A stretch of 64,000 nucleotides of DNA from Desulfosediminicola flagellatus (GCF_005116655.2 NZ_CP050698.1:6687879-6751878); one strand, 5' to 3'. Counted from the first letter of the stretch, positions 1-9,573 are shown. A program made the numbers and translations. The notes: generated from the sequence alone by a model not told the origin.

Positions 1-123
1 TGGAGAGCTTTGTTGTGTACAAGAGTTTTAATCTGAAGCTGCCAATGCCTCTGTCGTAGCCTGTTGTCGGTTGTATGAATTGCCGCCATGGCATTGAGCA
101 CGATTGCAAGTGAGGATACCACC
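1..123 (+). other. 5' leader of the glycine cleavage operon (partial)
   Basis: This is the stretch before the chosen gcvT start. It is cut by the window edge. It holds a GAGG ribosome-binding site just upstream of the ATG at 124. No complete promoter or riboswitch can be recognised in what is left of it. Confidence 0.4.
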
Positions 124-1404
124 ATGGAAGAGCTGAAAAGAACAGCGTTGTACTCCTGGCATGTTGAAAATGGCGCGAATATATCGCCATTCGGTCAATA
201 TGAAATGCCGCTCTGGTATACAGAAGGAGTCAAGGCCGAGCATCTCGCGGTAATTAACAATGCCGGAGTTTTTGATACCAGCCATATGGCGACGGTAACG
301 GTGCGTGGCGAAGGCGCAAGAGGGTTGCTGCAGCATTGTTTCAGCAAAGATCTTGAGCATTGTACCGGATTGAAGAAAACACCTCTTTGTATAGGTAGAT
401 GTGTTTACGGTGTTTTCTTAAACGATGATGGTACTGTGCTCGACGACGCCATTGTCTATCAGACAGCTGATTCTGCATATATGGTTGTTGTTAATGCCGG
501 AATGGGCGGTGACGTTGCGGCCCGTCTGGCTGAAAATAATGACGGGTTTGGTGCGGAAATTACTGATCTTACTGATCAGGTTGGCAAGATGGATATTCAG
601 GGGCCGGCTGCTGCAAAAGTCTTGAAAAAAATTCTCGCAGAACCTGACAAGGTATTTGAGAAGATGGCGTACTTCTCCTTTAAGGGAGGATTCGGCAATC
701 TTGAAGCTAACGAGCCGGTTACCCTTACTGATGGTACCCCCCTTATGCTGTCCCGTACCGGGTACACCGGTGAGTTCGGCTTTGAGCTTTTTATTGCCAA
801 AGAACATTTCGTTGCTCTTTGGCAGGCAGTTATAGCTGCAGGCAGTGAGTTTGATGTGCTGCCATGTGGGCTTGCCGCTCGCGATTCACTTCGGGCAGGC
901 GCGGTACTGCCACTTTCTCATCAGGATGTCGGTCCTTGGCTTTTTGCCAGAAACCCATGGCCTTTTGCACTTCCATGGAATGACGATCAGTCCGATTTTA
1001 CCAAAACATTTATAGGCAGAGATGCTGTGGCGGCTGCGGAAACAAGCGCGTATACACTTGCCTTTGCCGGATATAATCCACGAAAAATAGTTGCAGGTGA
1101 GGGAACCTTTGTCACCGATGTCGATGGCAATGTAATCGGTAAAATCCTCACCTGTGCAACAGATATGGCTATCGACAGAGTAGATGGCACCATCTTTTCT
1201 CTCGCTAGCACTATTGAAGATGGCAGACCCGAGGAATTCAGCCCGAAAGGCTTAAGCTGTGGTTTTGTTCAGATACAGGAGAATCTGGCTCCGGGAACGG
1301 AAGTGATTCTCACCGATGGCAAGAGGAAGAAGATCAAGGTTGAGATCAGGACTGATGTGCGGCCGGGAAGAACTGCACGTCGACCAATGAAAGAGATGCT
1401 TTAA
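124..1404 (+). CDS. gcvT: Aminomethyltransferase, T protein of the glycine cleavage system
   Basis: GcvT transfers the methylene group of aminomethyl-lipoyl-GcvH to tetrahydrofolate and releases ammonia. The N-terminal region has the family pattern around WHVENGANISPFGQYEMPLW and a later DTSHM motif; the central block DIQGPAAAKVL and SRTGYTGEFGFELF is typical of the folate-binding domain, and GLAARDSLR follows. I chose ATG 124 because GAGG precedes it at good spacing; an in-frame ATG at 88 would add 12 residues without an obvious site. At 426 residues it is longer than the usual 360-370, with extra sequence after residue 270 (region of WLFARNPWPFALPW) and in the C-terminal barrel. It is the first gene of gcvT-H-PA-PB. 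Family assignment is firm; an unusual GcvT subfamily is possible. Confidence 0.93.
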   Translation: MEELKRTALYSWHVENGANISPFGQYEMPLWYTEGVKAEHLAVINNAGVFDTSHMATVTVRGEGARGLLQHCFSKDLEHCTGLKKTPLCIGRCVYGVFLNDDGTVLDDAIVYQTADSAYMVVVNAGMGGDVAARLAENNDGFGAEITDLTDQVGKMDIQGPAAAKVLKKILAEPDKVFEKMAYFSFKGGFGNLEANEPVTLTDGTPLMLSRTGYTGEFGFELFIAKEHFVALWQAVIAAGSEFDVLPCGLAARDSLRAGAVLPLSHQDVGPWLFARNPWPFALPWNDDQSDFTKTFIGRDAVAAAETSAYTLAFAGYNPRKIVAGEGTFVTDVDGNVIGKILTCATDMAIDRVDGTIFSLASTIEDGRPEEFSPKGLSCGFVQIQENLAPGTEVILTDGKRKKIKVEIRTDVRPGRTARRPMKEML

Positions 1405-1430
1405 CGGTACGAATACGAGGAGGATTACCA

Positions 1431-1826
1431 ATGAAAGAGTTGAATGAATTGAAGTTGCCGGCAGATATCCGTTACACAGATGATCACGAATGGGCACAGA
1501 AGACAGGTGATACTATCAGAATTGGCGTGAGTGATTATGCTCAGGATCAGCTTGGCGATATCGTTTTTGTAGAATTCCCGGAAACAGGCGATTCGTTTGA
1601 AAAAGGGGATGAGTTCGGCTCGCTCGAGTCGGTTAAAGCGGTTTCAGAGCTTTACCTGCCGATTGCCGGTGAGGTTGTGGCTATCAACGAAGCCCTTGAA
1701 GATGAGCCCGAGCTGATCAATCAGGACCCCTACGCGAACTGGATCGTGGAAATCAAGCCTGCGGACAGCAGCGCTATTGAAGCGCTTATGACCGCTGAAC
1801 AGTATCTTGAAATGCTCAAGGGATAG
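1431..1826 (+). CDS. gcvH: Glycine cleavage system H protein (lipoyl carrier)
   Basis: GcvH carries the aminomethyl group between the P, T and L proteins on a lipoyl arm. The 131-residue length is normal for the family. The lipoylation site is Lys69 within GSLESVKAVSELYLP, preceded by the conserved DIVFVEFPETGD strand. A strong GAGGAGG site lies just before the ATG. It follows gcvT by 26 bases and is followed four bases later by gcvPA. The lipB and lipA genes downstream provide the octanoyl transfer and sulfur insertion that this lysine needs. Confidence 0.97.
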   Translation: MKELNELKLPADIRYTDDHEWAQKTGDTIRIGVSDYAQDQLGDIVFVEFPETGDSFEKGDEFGSLESVKAVSELYLPIAGEVVAINEALEDEPELINQDPYANWIVEIKPADSSAIEALMTAEQYLEMLKG

Positions 1827-1830
1827 AACC

Positions 1831-3165
1831 ATGCGATACTTACCCCACACGCAGGAAGAAATAGCTGAGATGCTGGCTGATGTCGGCAAAAAAAGTCTCG
1901 AGGATCTGTTTTGCACAATTCCCGCTGACTGCCGCATGGAGGGTGATATCGACCTGCCGCCTTCAATGACGGAGTGGGAACTGGATGCACACATCGCAGG
2001 GCTTGGTGCCCAGATGAAACAGACTCCATGTCATAAGGTGCTGGTTGGTGCCGGAAGTTATAAACACAATATTCCGGTTACCATCGGTGCACTGGCAAGC
2101 AGATCTGAATTTCTTACAGCCTACACCCCGTATCAGCCTGAGATGGCGCAGGGTACTCTGCAGGGTATTTATGAGTACCAGACTCTCACCGCCAGGTTGC
2201 TGGGGATGGATGTTGCCAACGCTTCCATCTATGATGGTGGTGCATCTCTTGCCGAAGCTTTACTTATGGGACTTCGGATCAAGAAGAAAAAGAAAACGGT
2301 TGCTGTATCAAAGGGGATTCATCCGCATCATCGTCAGGTGGTCCGGACGTATCTGCAGGCTACAGAGTTTACAATTATTGAGTTACCGGTTGGTGATGAT
2401 GGTCGTACAGACCTCAGCAGCCTTGCGGGACAGGATGATCTTGCAGCTGTAGCTCTGCAATCCCCCAATTTCTTCGGCGTAATCGAAGATCTTGAAAAAG
2501 CAGCGGATGCCATTCATGGCGTCGATTCTGTTTTTGTCACCTCGTTTACCGAGCCACTTGCCTTTGGATTAATTAAAAATCCGGGTGAATGCGGAGCTGA
2601 TATTGTCTGCGGCGAAGGCCAGAGTTTTGGTCTTGCTCAGTCGTTTGGCGGCCCGGGTCTCGGTATGTTTGCCTGTAAAGACAAATTTACCCGTAATATG
2701 CCGGGCAGACTGGTGGGTGAAACTGTCGATAGAGATGGCAAGCGTGGTTTTGTTCTGACACTTGCCACTCGCGAGCAGCATATCAGGCGTGAAAAAGCGA
2801 CCTCAAACATCTGCTCAAACCAGGGTGTCTGTGCCATGATGGCCGGTATGTATATGGCCTCTCTTGGTGGAACCGGCCTGCGGGAACTTGCTCAACTTAA
2901 CTTCAGCAAAGCTGAATATATGAAGAGTGAGCTACGCAAGGCAGGTGCAGAGATTGTCTTTGACAGCCCGACATTCAACGAGTTTTTAGTACGGTTCCCG
3001 TCTGATTTTGGACCTGCCTATAAGGCGCTGTTTGAAAGAGGGATCATTGCCGGTCTGAAAGTAGGTAAGTACTACCCGCAATATGATGATTGCTATCTCT
3101 TCTGTACCACTGAAACTGTGGCAAAAACAGATATTGATGCGGTTGTTCAGGAGGTGTCGCGATGA
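1831..3165 (+). CDS. gcvPA: Glycine dehydrogenase (decarboxylating) subunit 1
   Basis: This is the alpha subunit of the split P protein, the pyridoxal-phosphate glycine decarboxylase. Its start, MRYLPHTQEEIAEML, and the block FLTAYTPYQPEMAQGTLQ are typical of GcvPA, as are QSFGLAQSFGGPGLGMFACK and the RREKATSNICSNQ segment. The start is ATG 1831, giving 444 residues, the family norm; a TTG upstream at 1807 would overlap gcvH and is unlikely. AAGGGA lies before the ATG. The gene ends in a four-base ATGA overlap with gcvPB, which fits equal production of the two subunits. Confidence 0.96.
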   Translation: MRYLPHTQEEIAEMLADVGKKSLEDLFCTIPADCRMEGDIDLPPSMTEWELDAHIAGLGAQMKQTPCHKVLVGAGSYKHNIPVTIGALASRSEFLTAYTPYQPEMAQGTLQGIYEYQTLTARLLGMDVANASIYDGGASLAEALLMGLRIKKKKKTVAVSKGIHPHHRQVVRTYLQATEFTIIELPVGDDGRTDLSSLAGQDDLAAVALQSPNFFGVIEDLEKAADAIHGVDSVFVTSFTEPLAFGLIKNPGECGADIVCGEGQSFGLAQSFGGPGLGMFACKDKFTRNMPGRLVGETVDRDGKRGFVLTLATREQHIRREKATSNICSNQGVCAMMAGMYMASLGGTGLRELAQLNFSKAEYMKSELRKAGAEIVFDSPTFNEFLVRFPSDFGPAYKALFERGIIAGLKVGKYYPQYDDCYLFCTTETVAKTDIDAVVQEVSR

Positions 3166-4619
3166 AAAATGCAGCTGGAACTTCCGGTTTGATAATGAAT
3201 GAGCCGCTTCTCTGGGAGAGAGGTAAAAAGGGCCGAAAAGGGATGAGTATCCCGGAACATGACGTCCCAATGGTTCAAGTCGACAGTGCGGTTCAGGGAG
3301 CAGGTCCTGATTTTCCTGATTTGAGTGAAGTCGATGTAGTTCGCCATTACACCCGTCTTTCTCAATGGAACTTTGGTGTTGATACAGGTTTGTACCCGCT
3401 TGGTTCCTGTACCATGAAATACAATCCAAAGACCAACGAGCGTCAGGCTGCAACACCGGCAATTGCGGGAGCGCATCCGATGCTGGACGACGAATACGCT
3501 CAGGGAACGCTCAAAATCATGTATGACCTGCAGCAGTACCTGAAAAATATTACAGGTATGGCGGCAGCGACTCTGCAACCATCAGCAGGTGCCCAGGGCG
3601 AATTGACAGGTATGCTGATCTTTGATGCATATCATCGCAGCAAAGGCTCAAAAAGAAATAAGATCCTTATTCCTGATACAGCGCATGGAACAAACCCTGC
3701 CAGTGCAGCGCTCTGCGGCTACAAGCCAGTGCCGGTTGCTTCTAATGCTGATGGTGTCCTTGATGTTGAAACAATTAGACAACTGATGGATGAGGAAACC
3801 GCTGGAATTATGGTGACCAACCCCAATACACTCGGACTTTTTGAGACGAACATTCGCGAAGTAGCTGAAATTGTTCATGCCAAAGGCGGTTTGGTTTACG
3901 GTGACGGCGCTAACATGAATGCCATTATGGGTATTGTGGATCTTTCAAAATGTGGCGTTGATGTTATGCATCTTAACCTGCATAAGACATTTTCTACACC
4001 TCATGGCGGTGGTGGTCCCGGTGCCGGACCTGTTTGCGTGACCAAGGAACTTGAAAAATTCCTGCCTATACCACATGTCTTAAAAGATGATGACACCTAT
4101 CGTCTTGATTGGGATAACCCGGATTCCATCGGTCGTGTTCACGGCTATCATGGTAATTACGGAGTATTGGTGAAGGCGTATAGCTACATCCTCACTATGG
4201 GTGCTGATGGTCTGAAAAAAGCGAGCCAGCTTGCTGTGTTGAATGCCAACTACATCAAGGAGAAATTAAAAACTGCACTCTACCTGCCATACGACAAACC
4301 ATGTATGCATGAGTGTGTGTTCTCTGATGCCAAGCAGCATGAATTGAAGATTACTACCCTCGATATTGCCAAGAGGCTTATTGATTACGGTTTCCATCCG
4401 CCAACAGTATATTTCCCGCTGGTTGTTCAGGGGGCGATTATGATTGAGCCCACCGAAACTGAGTGCAAGGAAGATATCGATCAGTTTATTGAGACTATCC
4501 TGGTAATTCTCGAAGAAGCAAAAGAGAACCCGGAAATTCTTCACGAAGCTCCGACACGCACGAAGCTCAAACGGCTCGATGAGACGCTTGCGGCACGAAA
4601 ACCTTGCCTCTGCGGCTGA
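3162..4619 (+). CDS. gcvPB: Glycine dehydrogenase (decarboxylating) subunit 2
   Basis: This is the beta subunit of the split P protein and carries the cofactor. The PLP lysine is Lys275 in HLNLHKTFSTPHGGGGPGAG. Other family blocks are PLGSCTMKYNPK, the DTAHGTNPASAA loop and GRVHGYHGNYGVLVKAY. It overlaps gcvPA by four bases. At 485 residues it has the usual size. The C-terminus ends in a cysteine-bearing tail (RKPCLCG). No gcvL (dihydrolipoamide dehydrogenase) follows, so that enzyme must be encoded elsewhere. Confidence 0.97.
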   Translation: MKNAAGTSGLIMNEPLLWERGKKGRKGMSIPEHDVPMVQVDSAVQGAGPDFPDLSEVDVVRHYTRLSQWNFGVDTGLYPLGSCTMKYNPKTNERQAATPAIAGAHPMLDDEYAQGTLKIMYDLQQYLKNITGMAAATLQPSAGAQGELTGMLIFDAYHRSKGSKRNKILIPDTAHGTNPASAALCGYKPVPVASNADGVLDVETIRQLMDEETAGIMVTNPNTLGLFETNIREVAEIVHAKGGLVYGDGANMNAIMGIVDLSKCGVDVMHLNLHKTFSTPHGGGGPGAGPVCVTKELEKFLPIPHVLKDDDTYRLDWDNPDSIGRVHGYHGNYGVLVKAYSYILTMGADGLKKASQLAVLNANYIKEKLKTALYLPYDKPCMHECVFSDAKQHELKITTLDIAKRLIDYGFHPPTVYFPLVVQGAIMIEPTETECKEDIDQFIETILVILEEAKENPEILHEAPTRTKLKRLDETLAARKPCLCG

Positions 4620-4623
4620 TACT

Positions 4624-4762
4624 TAAATCTTGCAATTAGGGTAGCAAATATCAGAAAAATAGTACTCATGGAAAGGTGAGCTTCCAAATTGGATATTATG
4701 AATGCAACATGTTGTTTTGTAATAATTTAATATTTTTCTGTATTTTGCGTATGCAAGATTTA
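4624..4762. repeat. Long nested inverted repeat between gcvPB and lipB
   Basis: The 11-base arm TAAATCTTGCA (4624-4634) is perfectly complementary to TGCAAGATTTA (4752-4762). Inside it, CAGAAAAATA (4652-4661) pairs perfectly with TATTTTTCTG (4731-4740). The palindrome CAACATGTTG (4705-4714) lies near the centre. The whole stretch is AT-rich and ends 8 bases before lipB. It could be a structured leader or attenuator of lipB-lipA, a processing site, or a small miniature element. Confidence 0.6.
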
Positions 4763-4770
4763 GGTGATAT

Positions 4771-5442
4771 ATGGACGCATCAATCTGCAACCTGGGACTC
4801 ATGGAGTACCAGGTTGCCTACGATCTACAAACCCGCCTGGTCGACGAGCGACGAACGCTTGAATCAGGAAACGATATTTTCCTGATTGTTGAGCACCCGA
4901 GTGTATATACACTCGGCCGTCGCGGCGGGCGTGAATTCCTGATGGTGTCAGAAGAGTTTCTGGCCGAAAAAGAAATTGCTATCGTCCCCATAGAACGTGG
5001 TGGGGTAATCACCTATCACGGGCCTGGTCAGCTGGTTATCTATCCTATTGTGCATCTTAAACAGGCGAAAATGTCTGTGGCTGAGTATGTTTCTAAGCTT
5101 GAAGAATTGATGATTCGTTTAGCCGCTGATGTTGGTGTAATAGCAGGGCGGGACGAACGAAATCACGGTGTCTGGGTTGGTAATAACAAGATGGGGAGTA
5201 TCGGTATCGCCATTCGCCACGGTGTAAGCTTTCATGGCTTGGCATTGAATGTTAATCTTTCGCTTGATCCGTTTGGCTGGATAAATCCATGCGGCCTGAC
5301 CGGTGTACAGATGACATCTCTGTCTGTTGCCGCGGGTGAAGAGATTACTATGGAAAGAGTGTTAAAAAACTTAATCAAACATCTTGAAGATGTTTTTCCA
5401 TATACATTTACAGAAATATCGCGGGACCAGTTGCCCGCATAA
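4771..5442 (+). CDS. lipB: Octanoyltransferase (lipoate biosynthesis)
   Basis: LipB moves the octanoyl group from acyl carrier protein to the target lysine of lipoyl domains such as GcvH. The signature RGGVITYHGPGQLVIYPI is complete, and the nucleophile is Cys174 in INPCGLTGVQMTSL; the lysine of GNNKMGSIGIA is also present. The length of 223 residues is normal. The start has only a weak site (AGGTGATAT). It lies 22 bases before lipA. Its placement after the gcv genes points to lipoylation of GcvH as its main job. Confidence 0.96.
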   Translation: MDASICNLGLMEYQVAYDLQTRLVDERRTLESGNDIFLIVEHPSVYTLGRRGGREFLMVSEEFLAEKEIAIVPIERGGVITYHGPGQLVIYPIVHLKQAKMSVAEYVSKLEELMIRLAADVGVIAGRDERNHGVWVGNNKMGSIGIAIRHGVSFHGLALNVNLSLDPFGWINPCGLTGVQMTSLSVAAGEEITMERVLKNLIKHLEDVFPYTFTEISRDQLPA

Positions 5443-5464
5443 CGCGTAAATAGGTGAAGAACTG

Positions 5465-6361
5465 ATGGGTGGGTGCAATCATGGTAATATCAAGGTAGGG
5501 AAGCCGCGCTGGCTGAGACGAAGTCTGCCGACCGGACCTGAATATGAAAAAATGCGGCAGCTCCTGAAAAACAATCATCTGACGACAGTGTGCCAGGAGG
5601 CTCAGTGTCCGAACCAGTTTGAATGTTATTCAGAAGGCACCGCAACCTTCATGATTCTTGGTGAGCGCTGCACACGTAACTGCCATTTCTGCGCTGTAGA
5701 GAATAAACCACTTTCTTTGCCTGATCCTGATGAGCCGGAGCGTGTTGCAGAGGCTGTTGATATCCTGCAGCTTCGCTATGCGGTTATCACTTCTGTGACC
5801 AGAGATGATCTTGAAGATGGTGGCGCAAGCCTCTTTGCCGAGACGATTAAGGCGGTAAGAAGGGTACGGCCAAAAACACTTATTGAGGTGCTTATCCCTG
5901 ATCTGCAAGGCAATTGGGAAGCGTTAAAAACCATAGTTGATGCAGGCCCTGATGTACTCAATCATAATATGGAGACCGTTGCCGATCTCTATCCAAATGT
6001 TCGGCCTGAAGCAATATATCAGCGATCTCTTGACCTGATACAAAAAGTCAAAGAGATCAATCCTCAGATGGTAACCAAATCAGGCATTATGGTTGGTCTG
6101 GGTGAAACTCGTGAACAACTCGGGAAAGTTTGGGATGATCTGCTGGAATCCGGCTGCGATATTCTTACCCTGGGCCAATACCTGCAACCCTCAAAGAACC
6201 ATCTAGAGGTTGTACGTTTTGTAGAGCCTGAAGAGTTTGCTGAGTATGAGCAGGATGCGCTCCAACGTGGCTTTGCCGGTGTTGCGGCCGGGCCTTTTGT
6301 CCGCAGCTCATATCAGGCGGAAAAGCTGTATAGGAAGGTGCGACGTAAAATCGAAAATTAG
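5465..6361 (+). CDS. lipA: Lipoyl synthase (radical SAM)
   Basis: LipA inserts two sulfurs into protein-bound octanoyl groups. Both iron-sulfur clusters are visible: the auxiliary cluster ligands Cys43, Cys48 and Cys54 (CQEAQCPNQFEC) and the radical-SAM ligands Cys69, Cys73 and Cys76 (CTRNCHFC). The C-terminal serine ligand lies in GPFVRSSYQAE. The length of 298 residues is normal. An AGGTGAAG site lies before the ATG. It completes the lipB-lipA pair. A hairpin about 80 bases after the stop probably ends the unit. Confidence 0.97.
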   Translation: MGGCNHGNIKVGKPRWLRRSLPTGPEYEKMRQLLKNNHLTTVCQEAQCPNQFECYSEGTATFMILGERCTRNCHFCAVENKPLSLPDPDEPERVAEAVDILQLRYAVITSVTRDDLEDGGASLFAETIKAVRRVRPKTLIEVLIPDLQGNWEALKTIVDAGPDVLNHNMETVADLYPNVRPEAIYQRSLDLIQKVKEINPQMVTKSGIMVGLGETREQLGKVWDDLLESGCDILTLGQYLQPSKNHLEVVRFVEPEEFAEYEQDALQRGFAGVAAGPFVRSSYQAEKLYRKVRRKIEN

Positions 6362-6439
6362 AGCATTGTTAATCCTGGTGTATACCTTCAACTCGAAAGT
6401 ATGAAGTTCTTAATCATACGAAAGATCTTTCTCTTGTTT

Positions 6440-6474
6440 AACCCGGATTTTTCATCAAATGAGATATCCGGGTT
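6440..6474. terminator. Hairpin between convergent lipA and the transglutaminase-like gene
   Basis: AACCCGGAT (6440-6448) pairs with ATCCGGGTT (6466-6474) around a 17-base loop. It lies between two convergent genes, so it may end transcription from both sides. No clear T-run follows on either strand, which lowers confidence in intrinsic termination. Confidence 0.45.
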
Positions 6475-6493
6475 CCCCTCCTCCGCAAATACC

Positions 6494-9070
6494 CTAAGCT
6501 GCACGACCAGAAACAAACGTTGCTTTCACTCTTCGGGATTTCAGGAAATAGCTGACCCAGATAATTGTATAGATGCTCTGGCGGACTATATCGGTGATTG
6601 ATTCGTCGTTTATTTTTCTGCCATTATTTATGAGCAGTTCAGCCAGAATCGTATCTGCAGTAAGGATTACCAGCCCTGCTATCAGGTAAAGCACAAAAAT
6701 TCTGGGAAAGGTATTTCGCCGTTTAAAAAAGAGATTGACCAGGAAAAGCGCAACGACAAACAATGCCACGTTGGCGATTATCTCTGAGCTGAGAAGAACC
6801 AACATAAGATTTCCAAAACTGTCCTGAATAATAGACCACTGAGTCGCCGAAAATGTTTCAAGAAGGTCTTTGGAATTATAGAGAATGCGAAATGGAGTAA
6901 TAACGAGTGCGAATCCCGGGAGAATGAGCCAGCCTCCTAACCCCGCAAGTGAGGAATCAATATCTGTCGGGAGCGAATATGGAGGATCATACCTATAGAT
7001 GAACTTCCATGAGAGTACAATCGAACCGAGTAAAGCAACAACGAAGACAGTAACTGTCAGCCAGTTGATATCAGATATGTCATTCCAGAAATTAGTACCG
7101 ACTATCGCCGGATCAGGCTTTTGTATCTGATAATCAGCCAGCTCCAGAACTTTATCTATATTTTCGGAATAGCTCTGAATATCTTCAGGCAGAACATGAT
7201 CTTTAATCGACTCGTAGCTGTATTGTATGATCAGACTGTTCGCTTTAAACGTTACGTTTTTGGTAAAGATAAAGGCTTTATCTTTGATCGTAATGTGTTC
7301 ATCAGGAAAATCTGCCCCTTCTTCGACCTTGATCCGTGTGGTGTGTGTGAATAGTACCGGATGTGAAACCGAATAGGGCATTGTGCGTTTCAGTGAAGTG
7401 ACGGCGGAGAGGTGATCATGGATGAGAAAGGGTGAAAATGAAGCATAGACATACTTGCGGTCGTCATATTTTTTCCATATTTTAGGGATTATGTAATCCT
7501 CTGTCAGTTCCATCCTGTTTTCGTTTTCTATATCAGTAACTCGCATTTCATCGGCGACCCTGACATCGGGGTAACTTGATGCTGTATAATTCAGATAGGA
7601 TTTTTGTAATTCGCCAATATTTGATCGTGAGATATCTGATCGAATGGAGTCGGCGTAATAATTAAAATAGTTTGTCGTGATATGGTAGCTTGCTTCGCTA
7701 CTCTCTTTTTCAGATATATCAAAATCCTCAACTACCGTTTTGCTGTGAACATCGTCTATATAATCCGCCATAGGTGTCAGCTGATGGTTCTGTTCTGAAA
7801 TAACCAGAGCATAGCCGTAGTCAGGCCTGTAAAGAGTTCGAAGGGTTCCGCGTTGATAATTCAGGGTAGGGTCGAGCCAGTAGTTTTGACCATCCACAGA
7901 GACAAGCACAATCACATGATTAAAGGCCTTTGGCGTCGGTAAATTGTCGTTAAGGCGTTTGCCGCTATAGGTGTTAACGAGAGCAATATCGGCATGTGCG
8001 CCTGCCATGCGCAGAAGACTGACCAGTAATCTCGACTTATCTTTACAATCTCCGAAACGCTGCCGTATTACCAGGTCAGGATGATTGGGTTTATGAGAAC
8101 GGATACCAAGCTCGATTCCTAGATAGCGGATGTCATCCTGAACGAATCGCAAAATTGCCAGAATACGCTCTTCAATTGAGGCGGATTCTGTAAGAAGTGT
8201 GTCGAGAAGATCCTGCTGGGCTGTTGAGGGTGTGTATTCACCATAAAGCGGTTTAGCCCATTCTATTACTTCCTGCCAGTTTGAGAAATCGCTCAGGTGG
8301 ATGACCGGGTACGGATTAAACCATCCCGGGAGATTATCGTCTGCAATCAGCGGAGGAATCTGTTCGCTGTGCCAGACATATTCGATATAGTCTGCATGGT
8401 CGGTTGTGACTGCGTTAATTTCGGTTCGATGATTTTTTATATCAAGTGGTCGGGAATGCGGCCAGAGAAGGCGATAATGCAGGTGCTCAACAGGAACTCC
8501 CCATTGCATCTTGAGACGGGCTGTGAAATGATCTGAAAATACAGGATTCATGCCTTGAATCGAATAGCTGTACTCGACAGTGTCACCAACCCTGATATCT
8601 TCCAGAAATATGTTCAGGGTTTTGGCACCGTCATAAATCTGGTTCTCAAGATCTCGTTCGCGCTGGATAACATCCATCCTCGCACGATTAATTCTGTCCA
8701 GCCTGCTGCCGTTACGATGAAGAACTATTGAGTGCAGTATTACAGATTCATATGCCGGGTCAAAAGAGATTGTTATCTGTGAAATGTTATCAACACCTGA
8801 TGTGTTAAGTGATTTGCTGATATAGTGGGCATAATATTCCTGATCATTCTCGGTAACATTCCATTGATTATCTACGAGAATATACGCGACTCCGTTGCTG
8901 GCGTTGTTGTGTGGAATGCTTTCCTGTGATGGGGGAGAAATCGGCTTGACCCAGGTCGGCGGTTGGGCGATACGATATTCTGCTGCGACTGTTGTTGAGC
9001 CGTTTAAAAATAATCCTACAAGTAAAAGAAGTGTAAGAACTCTAAAGCTTCCGCGGATTATTGTACTCAC
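6494..9070 (-). CDS. Secreted DUF3857/transglutaminase-like protein with membrane C-terminus
   Basis: The protein of 858 residues starts with a cleavable-looking signal (charged start, LLLLVGLFLNG). A DUF3857-like beta domain spans roughly 60-280. A transglutaminase-like core follows, with the catalytic triad recognisable as Cys342 in RFGDCKDKSRLL, His385 in FNHVIVLV and the Asp of YWLDPTLN. From about residue 660 the C-terminus holds several membrane segments, and the stretch GLGGWLILPGFALVITP resembles DUF2569. The core therefore faces the periplasm and is anchored by its tail. The substrate is unknown; relatives are thought to be peptidases or amidases of the envelope. It is divergent from the cti gene. 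Confidence 0.8.
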   Translation of the reverse strand: MSTIIRGSFRVLTLLLLVGLFLNGSTTVAAEYRIAQPPTWVKPISPPSQESIPHNNASNGVAYILVDNQWNVTENDQEYYAHYISKSLNTSGVDNISQITISFDPAYESVILHSIVLHRNGSRLDRINRARMDVIQRERDLENQIYDGAKTLNIFLEDIRVGDTVEYSYSIQGMNPVFSDHFTARLKMQWGVPVEHLHYRLLWPHSRPLDIKNHRTEINAVTTDHADYIEYVWHSEQIPPLIADDNLPGWFNPYPVIHLSDFSNWQEVIEWAKPLYGEYTPSTAQQDLLDTLLTESASIEERILAILRFVQDDIRYLGIELGIRSHKPNHPDLVIRQRFGDCKDKSRLLVSLLRMAGAHADIALVNTYSGKRLNDNLPTPKAFNHVIVLVSVDGQNYWLDPTLNYQRGTLRTLYRPDYGYALVISEQNHQLTPMADYIDDVHSKTVVEDFDISEKESSEASYHITTNYFNYYADSIRSDISRSNIGELQKSYLNYTASSYPDVRVADEMRVTDIENENRMELTEDYIIPKIWKKYDDRKYVYASFSPFLIHDHLSAVTSLKRTMPYSVSHPVLFTHTTRIKVEEGADFPDEHITIKDKAFIFTKNVTFKANSLIIQYSYESIKDHVLPEDIQSYSENIDKVLELADYQIQKPDPAIVGTNFWNDISDINWLTVTVFVVALLGSIVLSWKFIYRYDPPYSLPTDIDSSLAGLGGWLILPGFALVITPFRILYNSKDLLETFSATQWSIIQDSFGNLMLVLLSSEIIANVALFVVALFLVNLFFKRRNTFPRIFVLYLIAGLVILTADTILAELLINNGRKINDESITDIVRQSIYTIIWVSYFLKSRRVKATFVSGRAA

Positions 9071-9573
9071 TCAGTTATCCCCCCGAAAATATAGCTCTCT
9101 CGAGCTTCTGCTACGAATTATTGACCAGAAAAAGAAAATGGCACCATTGCCAAGGACTAACCGTAAGGCGTTTATGGAGTTCTGGATGGTGAATGTCCGC
9201 TATGTCTGCCAGATAATACGATATATTGCAAATAATTGTTGCAAGTTACATGGATAATTGTTTGAGGGCTTACAGTTGAGGGTGCTCGGTGTAATGAACC
9301 TGAATAACGGTTTTCAAACAACAGCTTAATGATTTCAGGTAAAGACAAACTGTAGGCTTGAATAAGGTGTTTGTCGCGCAAGTATCTAAATTATATATGA
9401 AAAAAATTGCAAGTTGGGCTTTGTGGGGGTAGGGTTGGCCGGATAAGAAGGTTCCTGACAATATTTCATATAGTTGTGTCTTGTTGAACGTCTGCTGTTT
9501 TGCGAGGGTTCAGGTCGTAGACGTATCTGTACCCGTAGAGCAATAGTGCATGTGTAGCTTAAAAGGAGAAGAG
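9071..9573. other. Divergent intergenic region, 0.5 kb
   Basis: The region lies between the divergent transglutaminase-like and cti genes and must hold both promoters. Short inverted words occur, for instance ACAGTT near 9270 and AACTGT near 9350. No convincing coding frame with a ribosome-binding site was found, nor a clear operator. Confidence 0.4.

Noticed and set aside
1..60. Possible glycine riboswitch before gcvT (GGAGAG at 2-7 and a CTGAAGCTGCCAA-like word)
   Set aside because: Only fragments resemble the consensus, the closing CTCTCAGG part is missing, and the upstream aptamer is outside the window. A covariance-model search on a longer sequence would decide.
1807..1830. TTG start for gcvPA
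   Set aside because: It lies inside gcvH; ATG 1831 gives the family length and has a ribosome-binding site.
9172..9381. Minus-strand frame in the divergent region
   Set aside because: No ribosome-binding site, odd composition, no motif.
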